Shown here: piece after piece, positions 17,858-26,854 of the stretch
Numbering within the stretch: position 1 is the first letter of the stretch
How the letters are laid out: each line of letters starts with the position of its first letter
Assembly: GCA_945873095.1 (NCBI GenBank)
Contig: CAMCBU010000007.1
Coordinates: 24,180 to 88,179 of the forward strand
Length of the DNA stretch: 64,000 nucleotides
From: Klebsiella pneumoniae
GTDB lineage: Bacteria > Pseudomonadota > Gammaproteobacteria > Steroidobacterales > Steroidobacteraceae
Direction: 5' to 3'
Position numbers and translations under genes: made by a program
The notes under the pieces: model-generated
What the model saw: the letters and a program-made list of their open reading frames with translations, nothing else
Database searches by the model: none
What the model was told of the DNA's origin: nothing

Positions 17858-19198
17858 TCAAACGTTCAACAACAGGTGTTCGCGCTCCCACGAGCTGATC
17901 ACCTGCAAAAATACTTCGTATTCCGCTTCTTTGACGAGCGCGAAAGCCGACACGAACGAGTCGCCCAAAATGTCGATCAACGGATCACACTCGCGCAGCA
18001 AGCGGATCGCCTCGTCGAGGTTGCGCGGCAAAGAAAACGGCAACTCGTGCGCGCTGCCTGAGATCGGATCGGTTGGCGACAACCCTTGTACCATCCCGAG
18101 ATAGCCGCAAGCGAGTGAGGCCGCGGTGGCGAGATACGGATTGGCATCCGCGCCCGAAATCCGATTCTCGACGCGACGTGATTGCGGCTCCGACATCGGC
18201 ACGCGCAGCCCCGCCGTACGGTTGTCGTACCCCCACTGCACGTTGATCGGCGCCACCTGAAAACGCGTGATGCGTCGATAGGAATTCACATTGGGCGCCA
18301 ACAAGGCCATGGCCGCCGGCAAATAGCGCTGCAAACCCGCCAAGTGAGCAAAGAACAGCGGCGTCGGCGTACCGTCGTCGGCGGAGAAAACATTCTTGCC
18401 GGTTTTGGTATCCACCACGCTTTGGTGCAGATGCATCGCACTGCCCGGCTCCTTCGCGTGCGGTTTGGCCATGAACGTCGCGTACATCTTGTGACGCAAG
18501 GCCGCTTCGCGCGCCGTGCGCTTGAACATGAACGCCTGATCGGCCAAATCGAGCGCATTGCCATGCAGCAGGTTGATCTCCATTTGCGCTGGACCATCCT
18601 CGTGGATCAGCGTGTCGATCGCGATATCCTGCGCCTCGCAGAATTGATACAGATCATCAAACAGAGGATCGAATTCATTGACGGCAGCAATGCTGTACGA
18701 CTGACGACCTGGCTCCGAGCGACCCGAGCGCCCCATCGGTGGTTTGAGCGGATAGTCGGCATCGACGTTCGGCTCGACCAGATAGAACTCGAGCTCTGGC
18801 GCCACCACCGGCTCCCAGCCACGCTGTGCATAGAGGTCGAGCACATGCTTGAGTACCTCGCGAGGCGCCATCTTCACTCGACGTCCATCCGCGTAGAAGC
18901 AATCGTGAATCACCTGCGCCGTCGGCTCTGCGGCCCAAGGGACCCGCCGCACGGTGCGTGGGTCCGGCTTCAAGATGATGTCGATCTCGGCGGGGCTCAT
19001 CGCCTGCGCCGTGTCCTCGGGGTAATCGCCGGTGACGGTCTGCAAAAAGATGCTCTCCGGCAAGCGCATGCCGCGATCGCCCTGAAACTTCTCTGCAGGC
19101 ATCAATTTGCCGCGTGCGATACCGGCCATGTCGGGAACGATCGCCTCGACTTCCTGAATGTTGAAATCTTTGAAGTACTGTGAAATCGGATCAGTCAT
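17858..19198 (-). CDS. puuA: Gamma-glutamylputrescine synthetase (glutamine synthetase fold)
   Basis: ATP-dependent ligase joining glutamate to putrescine. 446 residues, similar to PuuA/SpuI rather than housekeeping GlnA. The GS catalytic blocks are PELEFYLVEPN, HEDGPAQMEINLLHGNAL, PGSAMHLHQSVVD, NSYRRITRFQVAP, and NRISGADANPYLATAAS. The adenylylation-loop tyrosine segment of GlnA is not evident. The start at ATG 19198 has GAGAGG upstream; an extension to 19273 would overlap puuD. It lies between puuD (4-nt gap) and spuC (7-nt gap), so it is one leftward operon. Confidence 0.92.
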   Translation of the reverse strand: MTDPISQYFKDFNIQEVEAIVPDMAGIARGKLMPAEKFQGDRGMRLPESIFLQTVTGDYPEDTAQAMSPAEIDIILKPDPRTVRRVPWAAEPTAQVIHDCFYADGRRVKMAPREVLKHVLDLYAQRGWEPVVAPELEFYLVEPNVDADYPLKPPMGRSGRSEPGRQSYSIAAVNEFDPLFDDLYQFCEAQDIAIDTLIHEDGPAQMEINLLHGNALDLADQAFMFKRTAREAALRHKMYATFMAKPHAKEPGSAMHLHQSVVDTKTGKNVFSADDGTPTPLFFAHLAGLQRYLPAAMALLAPNVNSYRRITRFQVAPINVQWGYDNRTAGLRVPMSEPQSRRVENRISGADANPYLATAASLACGYLGMVQGLSPTDPISGSAHELPFSLPRNLDEAIRLLRECDPLIDILGDSFVSAFALVKEAEYEVFLQVISSWEREHLLLNV

Positions 19199-19202
19199 GA
19201 CA

Positions 19203-19973
19203 TCAACCTCTCGTGGCGCGACGACGGTCAGCGCGCTGCTGCGCTGCCGTGCCGAATGCCTCGAACATGGCAACGGAAAATGGGTTGGCCATCACGCGCC
19301 ACTCGGGGTGCCACTGCACACCCACGGCGAACGCCGGCGACTCGGCCACACGAAACCCCTCGATCAGCCCATCGGGCGCTGTGGCCTCACTGCGCAAACC
19401 GGCTGCAAGTCGTTTGACTCCCTGCCAGTGCAAAGAGTTCACGCGGATCGACTCCGCGCCGGCGGCCCAGCGGCGGAACCAACCACCCTCGAGGAGCTGC
19501 ACCTCGTGCGCGGGGCCGTACTGAACCTCGAGCGGAGCCTGCTTATCTTCGCGATGGTCGTGATGCCCCGGCGCCTCGTGCACCCGCTGCCAAAGACTGC
19601 CCCCGAGAGCGACATTCATTTCCTGAAAGCCGCGACAAATCGCGAGCACCGGCACACCCCGTTCGATCGCCCGGCGTATCAACGGCAAGGTGGTGGCATC
19701 GCGCTGCGGGTCGTGCAACGTGCCCGGTTCGCTAGGCCCCTCCTCGTAGTGATGGGGCTCGACGTTGGAGGGGCTGCCGGGCAGCAACAAGCCATCGACC
19801 GAGTCGAGCAGATCGTCGACCACGAGCGGCTCGGGCAGCACAGGGATCAACATCGGCAGCGCGCGAGCCGCTCTCGCGACGGCATGCGCGTACTTCTCGC
19901 CGACCATGTGGAACGGGTGCGGGCCGACCATGCGGCGATCGGCGGGGATACCAATGACGGGAAGGGATGTCAT
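19203..19973 (-). CDS. puuD: Gamma-glutamyl-GABA hydrolase (class I amidotransferase fold)
   Basis: Releases GABA from gamma-glutamyl-GABA, the final step of the Puu route. 256 residues with the nucleophile in AICRGFQEMNVALGGSLWQ (Cys113), the conserved RVNSLHWQGVK block and the catalytic histidine in VGVQWHPEW. These are the C26-peptidase/PuuD hallmarks. The ATG at 19973 gives the usual N-terminus SLPVIGIPADRR. It is the first gene of the leftward puuD-puuA-spuC operon, divergent from a second puuA. Confidence 0.92.
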   Translation of the reverse strand: MTSLPVIGIPADRRMVGPHPFHMVGEKYAHAVARAARALPMLIPVLPEPLVVDDLLDSVDGLLLPGSPSNVEPHHYEEGPSEPGTLHDPQRDATTLPLIRRAIERGVPVLAICRGFQEMNVALGGSLWQRVHEAPGHHDHREDKQAPLEVQYGPAHEVQLLEGGWFRRWAAGAESIRVNSLHWQGVKRLAAGLRSEATAPDGLIEGFRVAESPAFAVGVQWHPEWRVMANPFSVAMFEAFGTAAQQRADRRRATRG

Positions 19974-20001
19974 GCGCAGTCGGGAATCGACTCGTGATGG
20001 G

Positions 20002-20031
20002 CCGACACCCGACCCCATTTAACCATAAAAT
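20002..20031 (+). promoter_or_regulatory. Promoter of the second puuA gene, leaderless type
   Basis: CCGACA (20002-20007), 18 nt, TAAAAT (20026-20031), then 6 nt to the ATG at 20038, with no Shine-Dalgarno. Transcription would begin at the start codon. Upstream, AGTCG and CGACT (19978-19992) form a small inverted repeat. Confidence 0.5.
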
Positions 20032-20037
20032 CGGCTC

Positions 20038-21426
20038 ATGACTGCCGATACCCCCGCGAGCGAACTGCAGGCCTTCCTGGCCGCGCACCCGGAGGTGACC
20101 CATGTGGATGCCTACCTGAACGACCTCAACACCGTCGAGCGTGGTAAACGGGTCGATCGGGCCGCGCTCGAATCGCTGTATCGCGATGGAATGTTGTTGC
20201 CCGGGTCGATGTACGCTTTGGATGTGCTCGGCGGCACCGTGCAGGCGACCGGCCTCGGCTTCGACGAAGGCGACGCCGACCGACCCTGCCGCCCCCTGCC
20301 CGGCAGCCTCGTGACGGTTCCTTGGCAGGCTCCGGGCCTCGCGCAGATGCAGCTGTCGATGTACGAACCCGACGGCCGGCCCTTTCATGCCGACCCGCGG
20401 CATGTGCTCGTCAAGGTACTCGATCGACTGCATCGCTTGAATCTGACGCCGGTTGTCGCGATCGAATACGAGTTCTATTTCATCGATCGGTCCCGCACGG
20501 AGCAAGGGCAGCCGCAGCCACCACCACTGCCCATCACGCAGCGTCGGGAATTTCAAACTCAGATTAACTCAATGACATATCTGAATGAATATTCAGATAT
20601 TTTATCAAAAATTTATCGGGCGTGTGAGCAGCAAGGCGTGCCCGCGACCGGCGCCTTGGCCGAGTATGGCCCGGGCCAGTTCGAGGTGAATCTACTGCAC
20701 CGGGCGGACGCGCTGCAGGCTTGCGACGAGGCGCTGCGCTTCAAGCGCATCGTGCGCAGTGTCGCCCGCGACCACGGCTGGGATGCGACCTTTCTACCCA
20801 AGCCGTACCGGGATATGGCCGGTTCCGGCATGCACGTGCACGTCAGCTTGCTCGATGCCGGCGGACGGAACCTTTTCGAGTGCCCGGATCCGGCGCGCAG
20901 CGAGGGGCGACCGCTCAGCACCGAGTTGCGGAATGCGCTCGCCGGGATGCTCGGCACCCTGAGCGATGGCATGGCGCTGTGCGCGCCGGGTCCGAACAGC
21001 TATCGACGCTTCCGGGCGGAGGCGTACGTACCGCTGACGCCAGGCTGGTCCGTCAACAACCGAGGCTCGGCGTTGCGTATCCCGGTCAGCGATGATCGTA
21101 ATCGACGCATCGAACACCGCCTCGCCGGCGCCGATGCCAACCCCTATCTCGTGGTCGCCTGGATTCTGGCCGGTATCCATCACGGTCTGGCCGGGAGCCT
21201 CGAGCCCCCACCAGCCGTCGAGGGTAACGCCTATCGCACCTCGGGAGAAAAGCTGCCGATTCATTGGGCAACCGCCATCGAGCGATTCGAGCGCAGCGAC
21301 TTTGCAGCCCACTATCTCGGCAGACCCTTTCGGGATTTGTATTCGACGGTCAAACGCACCGAGCTCGAGGATTTCGAATCGCACGTCACGCCGCTGGAGA
21401 TCGCCTGGTTCATGGGCGCCCTTTGA
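20038..21426 (+). CDS. puuA: Second gamma-glutamylpolyamine synthetase (PuuA/SpuB-like)
   Basis: 462-residue glutamine-synthetase-fold ligase paralogous to the divergent puuA. Conserved blocks are VVAIEYEFYFIDRS, LAEYGPGQFEVNLLHRADAL, GSGMHVHVSLLDAGG, NSYRRFRAEAYVP and EHRLAGADANPYLVVAW. It probably glutamylates a different polyamine, or serves in a different condition. Residues about 171-193 are encoded by a strikingly AT-rich stretch (20551-20615) containing a perfect 10-bp inverted repeat, though the reading frame and family alignment are kept. It is directly coupled to puuB (TGATG). Confidence 0.9.
   Translation: MTADTPASELQAFLAAHPEVTHVDAYLNDLNTVERGKRVDRAALESLYRDGMLLPGSMYALDVLGGTVQATGLGFDEGDADRPCRPLPGSLVTVPWQAPGLAQMQLSMYEPDGRPFHADPRHVLVKVLDRLHRLNLTPVVAIEYEFYFIDRSRTEQGQPQPPPLPITQRREFQTQINSMTYLNEYSDILSKIYRACEQQGVPATGALAEYGPGQFEVNLLHRADALQACDEALRFKRIVRSVARDHGWDATFLPKPYRDMAGSGMHVHVSLLDAGGRNLFECPDPARSEGRPLSTELRNALAGMLGTLSDGMALCAPGPNSYRRFRAEAYVPLTPGWSVNNRGSALRIPVSDDRNRRIEHRLAGADANPYLVVAWILAGIHHGLAGSLEPPPAVEGNAYRTSGEKLPIHWATAIERFERSDFAAHYLGRPFRDLYSTVKRTELEDFESHVTPLEIAWFMGAL
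20577..20600. repeat. Perfect inverted repeat in an AT-rich island inside puuA
   Basis: Arms ATATCTGAAT (20577-20586) and ATTCAGATAT (20591-20600) are exact reverse complements with a 4-nt GAAT loop. They sit in an AT-rich stretch of about 65 bases in otherwise GC-rich coding DNA. Confidence 0.85.
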
Positions 21427-22697
21427 TGTCGCCCGCGAGCTGGTATCACGCCGCAACGCCCGCGGGTCCAGCCCATCCCACGCTCGAAGGTGCGATAGAA
21501 ACGGATATTTGCGTCGTCGGCGGCGGCATCGCCGGTTGCTCCACCGCCTTGCATCTCGCCGAGCGGGGTTACCGGGTTGTCTTGCTCGAGGCCGATCGGA
21601 TCGGCTCGGGTGCCTCCGGACGCAGCGGCGCACAGGCCATCACGGGCGTCGCCTGTGGCCAGGACAAGCTCGAGAGCTTGCTCGGTTTCGATGCGGCCAA
21701 ACGCATCTGGGACTGCAGCGTCGAGGCATTGTCGTTGCAGCGTGAACTCATCGCGCGGTATGCCATCGATTGCGATTACACCGCCGGCCAGATGCAAGTG
21801 GCCATCAAGCCGCGCCAAGAGGCAGCGCTCAAAAACGAAGTGGCACGCTTGCAGCAGGTTTACGGCTATCACTCGATGCGCTTGCTGGATCGCGCCGAAC
21901 TGCGCGAGTGCATCGCCAGCTCTCGCTACCTCGCAGCGACCTACGATGCGAATGCTGGGCATCTGCAGCCGCTGCAATACACCCGCGGCCTCGCTGCCGC
22001 GGCTGCGCGCGGCGGCGCGCGTATCTTCGAGCACACGCGGGCGCTCGCGCATCGGCGACGTGACGGACGGCTCGTCATCCGAACGCCAACCGGTGAAGTC
22101 GTGGCCAAGCATCTCGCGCTCTGCGGCAACGCGGCGCTCGGCGGTTACTCGCGGGCACTCGCCCGCAAGATCATGGGCGTTGCAACCTACATCATCGCCA
22201 CCGAATCTTTGGGCGAGGCGCGCGCAAGCGAACTCATCAGCAACAATGCGGCCGTCACCGACTGCAATTTCGTGCTCGATTATTTTCGCCGCTCTGCCGA
22301 TCATCGGTTGCTCTTCGGCGGCCGGGTGAGCTACTCCGGCCTCGACCCACTCGGTACGACCCGCGCCACGCGTGCCCGCATGCTGCAGGTGTTCCCACAG
22401 CTCGCCGATGCCCGCATCGAGCACGCCTGGGGTGGCTACGTCGACATCACCGTGAACCGTGCGCCGCACTTCGGCCGGCTCGAACCCGATGTTTTCTTCG
22501 TACAGGGATTTTCAGGGCACGGCATCGCGCTCACCGGCATCGCCGGCAAACTCCTCGCCGACGCCATCGGTGGCACCAGCGAGCAGTTCGATGTGTTCAG
22601 CCGCATCCCGCATCACGACTTCCCGGGGGGCGACGCACTCCGTCGTCCGCTGCTGGTGCTCGCGATGCTTTGGTATCGCCTACGGGACTGGCTCTGA
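21426..22697 (+). CDS. puuB: Gamma-glutamylputrescine oxidase (FAD-dependent, DAO family)
   Basis: Oxidises gamma-glutamylputrescine to the aldehyde with H2O2 release. 423 residues with the dinucleotide motif DICVVGGGIAGCSTALHLAE (about 27-46), SGASGRSGAQ, and the C-terminal DAO blocks FGGRVSYSGLDP, HAWGGYVDIT and QGFSGHGIALTGIAGKLLA. The ATG at 21426 overlaps the preceding stop by one base; the frame is open further upstream but lies within puuA. The 3' end overlaps the opposing RND pump gene by 18 bases. Context with two PuuA and PuuD supports PuuB over other amine oxidases. Confidence 0.9.
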   Translation: MSPASWYHAATPAGPAHPTLEGAIETDICVVGGGIAGCSTALHLAERGYRVVLLEADRIGSGASGRSGAQAITGVACGQDKLESLLGFDAAKRIWDCSVEALSLQRELIARYAIDCDYTAGQMQVAIKPRQEAALKNEVARLQQVYGYHSMRLLDRAELRECIASSRYLAATYDANAGHLQPLQYTRGLAAAAARGGARIFEHTRALAHRRRDGRLVIRTPTGEVVAKHLALCGNAALGGYSRALARKIMGVATYIIATESLGEARASELISNNAAVTDCNFVLDYFRRSADHRLLFGGRVSYSGLDPLGTTRATRARMLQVFPQLADARIEHAWGGYVDITVNRAPHFGRLEPDVFFVQGFSGHGIALTGIAGKLLADAIGGTSEQFDVFSRIPHHDFPGGDALRRPLLVLAMLWYRLRDWL

Positions 22698-25600
22698 TGC
22701 CGAAGCACGATGGAACAGTCGATCGCGCAGCGGGTGCAGATACCGCTCGGTGATTTCGGCCACCATCGAGTACGCAGCCGGGATCACCACCAGCGACAGC
22801 AGTGTCGAGGTGATCAAGCCACCAATGACCGACACCCCAAGCGGCGTGCGAAAGCTGCCATCGGCGCCAATGCCGAGCGCAATCGGCAGCATGCCAGCGC
22901 CCATCGCGAGCGTCGTCATGATGACCGGGCGAGCGCGCTTGCGACAGGCGTCGATCAACGCATCGTGCCGCGAGAGACCGGCACGCTCACCCAGAATGGC
23001 GTAGTCGACGATCAAAATGGAATTTTTGACGGCGATACCGTTCAGTAGCAGCAAACCGATCAGTGATGGCAACGACAAGGCCGTACCGGTGAGCAACAGC
23101 AAACCGAAAGCGCCACCGCCACACAACGGCACCGCCGCCAAAATCACGATCGGCTGGGTGCCGCTGTGGAACAACAGCAGCAACACGAGGTACACCGACA
23201 ACACGCCGGCGAACAGCGCGAGTGCGAAGCCGACGAACAGCTCGACGAAGGCCTCTGAGTCTCCAGCGGGAAGGATGCGCACGCCGGCCGGCAAATTCTG
23301 CATCGCCGGCATGCGACGAACGTCGCTCATGACATCACCGAGCGGCAAGCCGTTGAGCTCGGCCGAAACGGTGACGACGCGCTCGCGATCGCGACGATCG
23401 ATACGCGCAGGGCCACTGCCCTCGCCGATCTCGGCAACGGCGGCGAGCGGCACGGGTCCGTTCTTACCGGGCACTCGTAACTGCCCGAGCATCTCGAGGT
23501 CGCTCAAGGCCGAATCGGCCAATTTCACGCGGATCGGTACTTGTCGTTCCGCGAGGTTCAACTTCGCGAGCCGCTGATTCACGTCGCCGCTGGTGGCAAT
23601 ACGCGCCGCGTCGGCGATGTCGACCGTCGAGACGCCGAGATCCGCCGCGCGCGCAGGATCGGGCCGGATCACGATCTCGGGCCGCAACAGGGCCGCCGAG
23701 GTGGTCACCGTGCCGATACCCGGCACGGTTCGGATCGAGGCCGCCAATTCACGCGAGGCGGCCGCGAGCGTTTCCGAATCGCGACCGGCGAATGCCATGG
23801 TCAACCGATCACCCGGACCTCCGGTCGCAAAACTCGCGCGGATGCCGGGCATGTCGACCAATTGCGCACGTACGGCGTTCTCCAACTCGGCGCTGGTCAA
23901 CTTGCGATCTTCTTTGAAGGTCAGCGTGATACTGACCTTGCGGACCTCGGGAAAAACCACTCCACCACCCATCGACTCGCCACCCTCGCCGCCGATGATC
24001 GTGAAGAATCTCTCGATTTCAGGCACGCCCGCACGCAATCGTGCACGCACCTCACGACCGATCTGCAAGGAATCATCGAGACGCGCACCCGGCGGCAGCT
24101 CCACCTGCAGCTGAACCTGGTCGACGTCGGTCGTTGGCACGAAGGTCGTGGGAATCAACGGCACGATGGCCAACGACAAGATGAAAGTGGCCGCCGCCAA
24201 CGCCAGAGTACGTCGTCGATGGGCGATCGCCCACTCGACCCAACCGAGATAACGGAGCATCAACGGTGAATCGACGGCAGACTTGGGTTCGCCACGCATG
24301 AAATGCCCGGCCAGCATCGGCGTGAGCAGCCGCGCCACCAGCAAAGAGAACAGCACGGCCGCGGCGGCAGTCCAACCGAATTCTTTGAAGAACTTGCCAG
24401 TGACCCCCGGCATGAACGCCACCGGGATGAAGACGGCAGCCAAGGTGACTGAGGTCGCAATGACGGCGATCCCGATTTCATCGGCGGCGTCGAGCGCGGC
24501 CTGCATCGGCGCTTTACCCATGGCTCGATGCCGCGCGACGTTTTCGACCTCCACGATGGCGTCATCGACGAGCACACCGATGACGACCGCAAGCGCCAGC
24601 AACGTCAGCAGGTTCAACGAAAAATCGAGCCAATACATGACGGCGAAAGTCGGTATCACCGACAACGGCAGCGCCAGAGCCGAGATCAAGGTCGCACGCC
24701 ATTCACGCAAGAAAAACCACACCACGAGCACCGCCAGCAACGCGCCCTCGAGCAGCATCGTCATCGAGGCATCGTAAGAGGCTTTGGCGATCTCGACGGT
24801 CGAGAGCACTTCGACGAAGCGAACTTCAGGGTGCTCAGCCTGCAGCTGTGCAATGCGGGCACGGACGCCCTGACCCACATCGACCTCGCTCGAGCCCGCC
24901 GTGCGACGAACCGAAAAGCCGACGACCGGCTTGTCATCGAGCAAGGCCGCCGCGCGCGCTTCGGCGGCGCCATCGGTCACCGTCGCAATCGACGACAAGC
25001 GCACCGAACGTCCGTCGGGCAAATAAATCGGGTAATCGGCGAGCTCGGCTGCCGTGCGCACGATCGCAACGGTCCGCACCGCCTGCTCGGCGCCGCCCGT
25101 CTCGGTGCGACCGCCGGGCTTCTCGACCTGCAACCGCGCCAACTGAGCCGAAACGGCGCCCGCTGACACCCCGAGAGCCTGCAGCGCCTCGGGACGCAAC
25201 TCGACGCGCACTTCACGGACGATGCCACCAACGCGAGTGATCGAGCCGACACCCGCCACGCCGTACACGGCACGCGCGACTTTGTCGTCGACGAACCAAG
25301 AGAGCTCATCGGGCGCCAGTCGGTCGGATTCGACGGCGAACGCGATGAGCGTACCGCCGACGAGGTTCATTCTTTGAATGGTCGGTTCGTTGATATCGGC
25401 CGGCAAATCGCGTCGCACGCGCGCGACGGCGTCCTTCACTTCATCGAGGGCTTGGTCGAGATCACGACCAAGTTCGAACTCGATCTTGGTGATTGAAGTG
25501 CCCTCGCTGACGGCCGAGGTGATCTTGTCGATGTCGGGAATACTCGACACCGCATCCTCGACCTTGCGGGTCACGTCGGTTTCGAGCGTCGAGGGTGCCG

Positions 25601-25760
25601 CTCCCGGCAAGCCGACGGTGATCTGGATGGTCGGTAACGCGATATCTGGCAACTGCGAGATCGGCAGCTTGTACCACCCCCAGAAGCCCGCCGCCGTCAA
25701 GAGAACGAAAAGCAGTACCGAAGGCAGCGGGTAGCGGATGCCCCAGAGGGAGAGGTTCAC
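22680..25760 (-). CDS. RND multidrug efflux pump, HAE family inner-membrane subunit
   Basis: 1026-residue proton-driven exporter. The first helix is followed by the porter-domain opening LPISQLPDIALPTIQITVGLPGA. The TM4 relay segment is VVIGVLVDDAIVEVENVARH, with the two adjacent Asp of HAE-type (not heavy-metal) RND proteins. Two large periplasmic regions alternate with 6+6 helices, and the C-terminal block GIAVKNSILIVDYA is present. It is translationally coupled (ATGA overlap) to the adaptor gene upstream. No TolC partner follows, so an outer-membrane channel is probably encoded elsewhere. Substrate unknown. Confidence 0.9.
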   Translation of the reverse strand: MNLSLWGIRYPLPSVLLFVLLTAAGFWGWYKLPISQLPDIALPTIQITVGLPGAAPSTLETDVTRKVEDAVSSIPDIDKITSAVSEGTSITKIEFELGRDLDQALDEVKDAVARVRRDLPADINEPTIQRMNLVGGTLIAFAVESDRLAPDELSWFVDDKVARAVYGVAGVGSITRVGGIVREVRVELRPEALQALGVSAGAVSAQLARLQVEKPGGRTETGGAEQAVRTVAIVRTAAELADYPIYLPDGRSVRLSSIATVTDGAAEARAAALLDDKPVVGFSVRRTAGSSEVDVGQGVRARIAQLQAEHPEVRFVEVLSTVEIAKASYDASMTMLLEGALLAVLVVWFFLREWRATLISALALPLSVIPTFAVMYWLDFSLNLLTLLALAVVIGVLVDDAIVEVENVARHRAMGKAPMQAALDAADEIGIAVIATSVTLAAVFIPVAFMPGVTGKFFKEFGWTAAAAVLFSLLVARLLTPMLAGHFMRGEPKSAVDSPLMLRYLGWVEWAIAHRRRTLALAAATFILSLAIVPLIPTTFVPTTDVDQVQLQVELPPGARLDDSLQIGREVRARLRAGVPEIERFFTIIGGEGGESMGGGVVFPEVRKVSITLTFKEDRKLTSAELENAVRAQLVDMPGIRASFATGGPGDRLTMAFAGRDSETLAAASRELAASIRTVPGIGTVTTSAALLRPEIVIRPDPARAADLGVSTVDIADAARIATSGDVNQRLAKLNLAERQVPIRVKLADSALSDLEMLGQLRVPGKNGPVPLAAVAEIGEGSGPARIDRRDRERVVTVSAELNGLPLGDVMSDVRRMPAMQNLPAGVRILPAGDSEAFVELFVGFALALFAGVLSVYLVLLLLFHSGTQPIVILAAVPLCGGGAFGLLLLTGTALSLPSLIGLLLLNGIAVKNSILIVDYAILGERAGLSRHDALIDACRKRARPVIMTTLAMGAGMLPIALGIGADGSFRTPLGVSVIGGLITSTLLSLVVIPAAYSMVAEITERYLHPLRDRLFHRASASEPVP

Positions 25761-26845
25761 GACGCCGCTTGCTCCGGGACCTTCGCGTCGACGACCTTGA
25801 CGACGTCACCATCACTCAGAAAGCCCGCTCCGCGCACGACCACTTTTTCAGCGCCGTCGAGCCCGCTACGAAGCTCGATGAAATCGCCCTGCACACCGCC
25901 GGCGTCGACCCGACGCTGCGAGACGACGCCGCCATCACCGAGCACGAACAAATATGCGTAGCCATCGCGAAACACCACCGACTCGCGCGGCACCGCCATC
26001 ACCTCGGCGGTGCCGACCTGCAGTCGACCTTCGACGAACATGCCCGAGCGCAGCGTCCCGGGTGCCGGCAGGTCGGCGAACAGCGCGCCCGTGCGGGTCT
26101 GCGGGTCGACGCCGGGCGAAACCGCACGAACGACACCCTCGACGCTTTCCCCGTCCGGCGCGCGCAACACCACTTTCGCACCGATCTTCAGACGACCGAT
26201 ATCCCGCTCGGCGATCTCGGCGCGCCATTCGAGGCGTCCACGCCGAATCAGCCGCAGCAACTCGTTGCCGGCAGTGACGACCTGCCCCGGTTGCACGCGA
26301 CGCACCGCGATCACACCGGCATCGGGCGCACGCAAGGTTGCAAAACCCAGACGCAGCGCCGCCTCATCGCGCGCCGCCTCCGCCACCACCACTTGTGCCG
26401 CAGCCCGCGATCGATTCGCTTGTAGCTCATCGAAATTACTGGTCGAGATCAAATTTTGGGCCAGCAAAGATTCGCCGCGCTTGGCCTGCGAGGCAGCGAG
26501 TTCGGCGCTGGCCCTCGCTTGCAGCAAGTTGGCCTCGGCCTGTCGCGCCTGCACCTCGAGTGTGCGTCGGTCGAGCTCGACGAGCGGCTGTCCCGCGGCG
26601 ACGCGCTCGCCAGGCTCCACCAACACCTTGGCCACGCGCAGCCCCGTCACTTCGACGCCGAGGATCATCTCCTGCCATGGCGCGATCGAACCCGACGCGG
26701 CGACTTCGCGCGTGATCCGGCGCGTGACCGGAGTGGCCACGGTGACGGTCAGCGACGAAGCGGCTGGCGGCGCCTCGGACCCCGAGCGATCACAACCTAC
26801 CAACGAAGCCGCAACCAGCACGAACACAAAGAAAAATCGCATCAT
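25757..26845 (-). CDS. RND efflux periplasmic adaptor (membrane fusion protein) lipoprotein
   Basis: 362-residue adaptor linking the RND pump to an outer-membrane channel. A hydrophobic N-terminus ends in LVGC, a lipobox. The lipoyl halves are seen as VAKVLVEPGERVAAGQPLVELD and LRAPDAGVIAVRRVQPGQVV, separated by an Ala/Gln-rich coiled-coil hairpin (about residues 95-165). The beta-barrel domain and C-terminal membrane-proximal domain follow. It starts 9 bases after rlmKL and overlaps the pump gene by 4, so it belongs to the leftward puuC-exonuclease-rlmKL-efflux run. Confidence 0.9.
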   Translation of the reverse strand: MMRFFFVFVLVAASLVGCDRSGSEAPPAASSLTVTVATPVTRRITREVAASGSIAPWQEMILGVEVTGLRVAKVLVEPGERVAAGQPLVELDRRTLEVQARQAEANLLQARASAELAASQAKRGESLLAQNLISTSNFDELQANRSRAAAQVVVAEAARDEAALRLGFATLRAPDAGVIAVRRVQPGQVVTAGNELLRLIRRGRLEWRAEIAERDIGRLKIGAKVVLRAPDGESVEGVVRAVSPGVDPQTRTGALFADLPAPGTLRSGMFVEGRLQVGTAEVMAVPRESVVFRDGYAYLFVLGDGGVVSQRRVDAGGVQGDFIELRSGLDGAEKVVVRGAGFLSDGDVVKVVDAKVPEQAAS

Positions 26846-26854
26846 GGGAGCACG

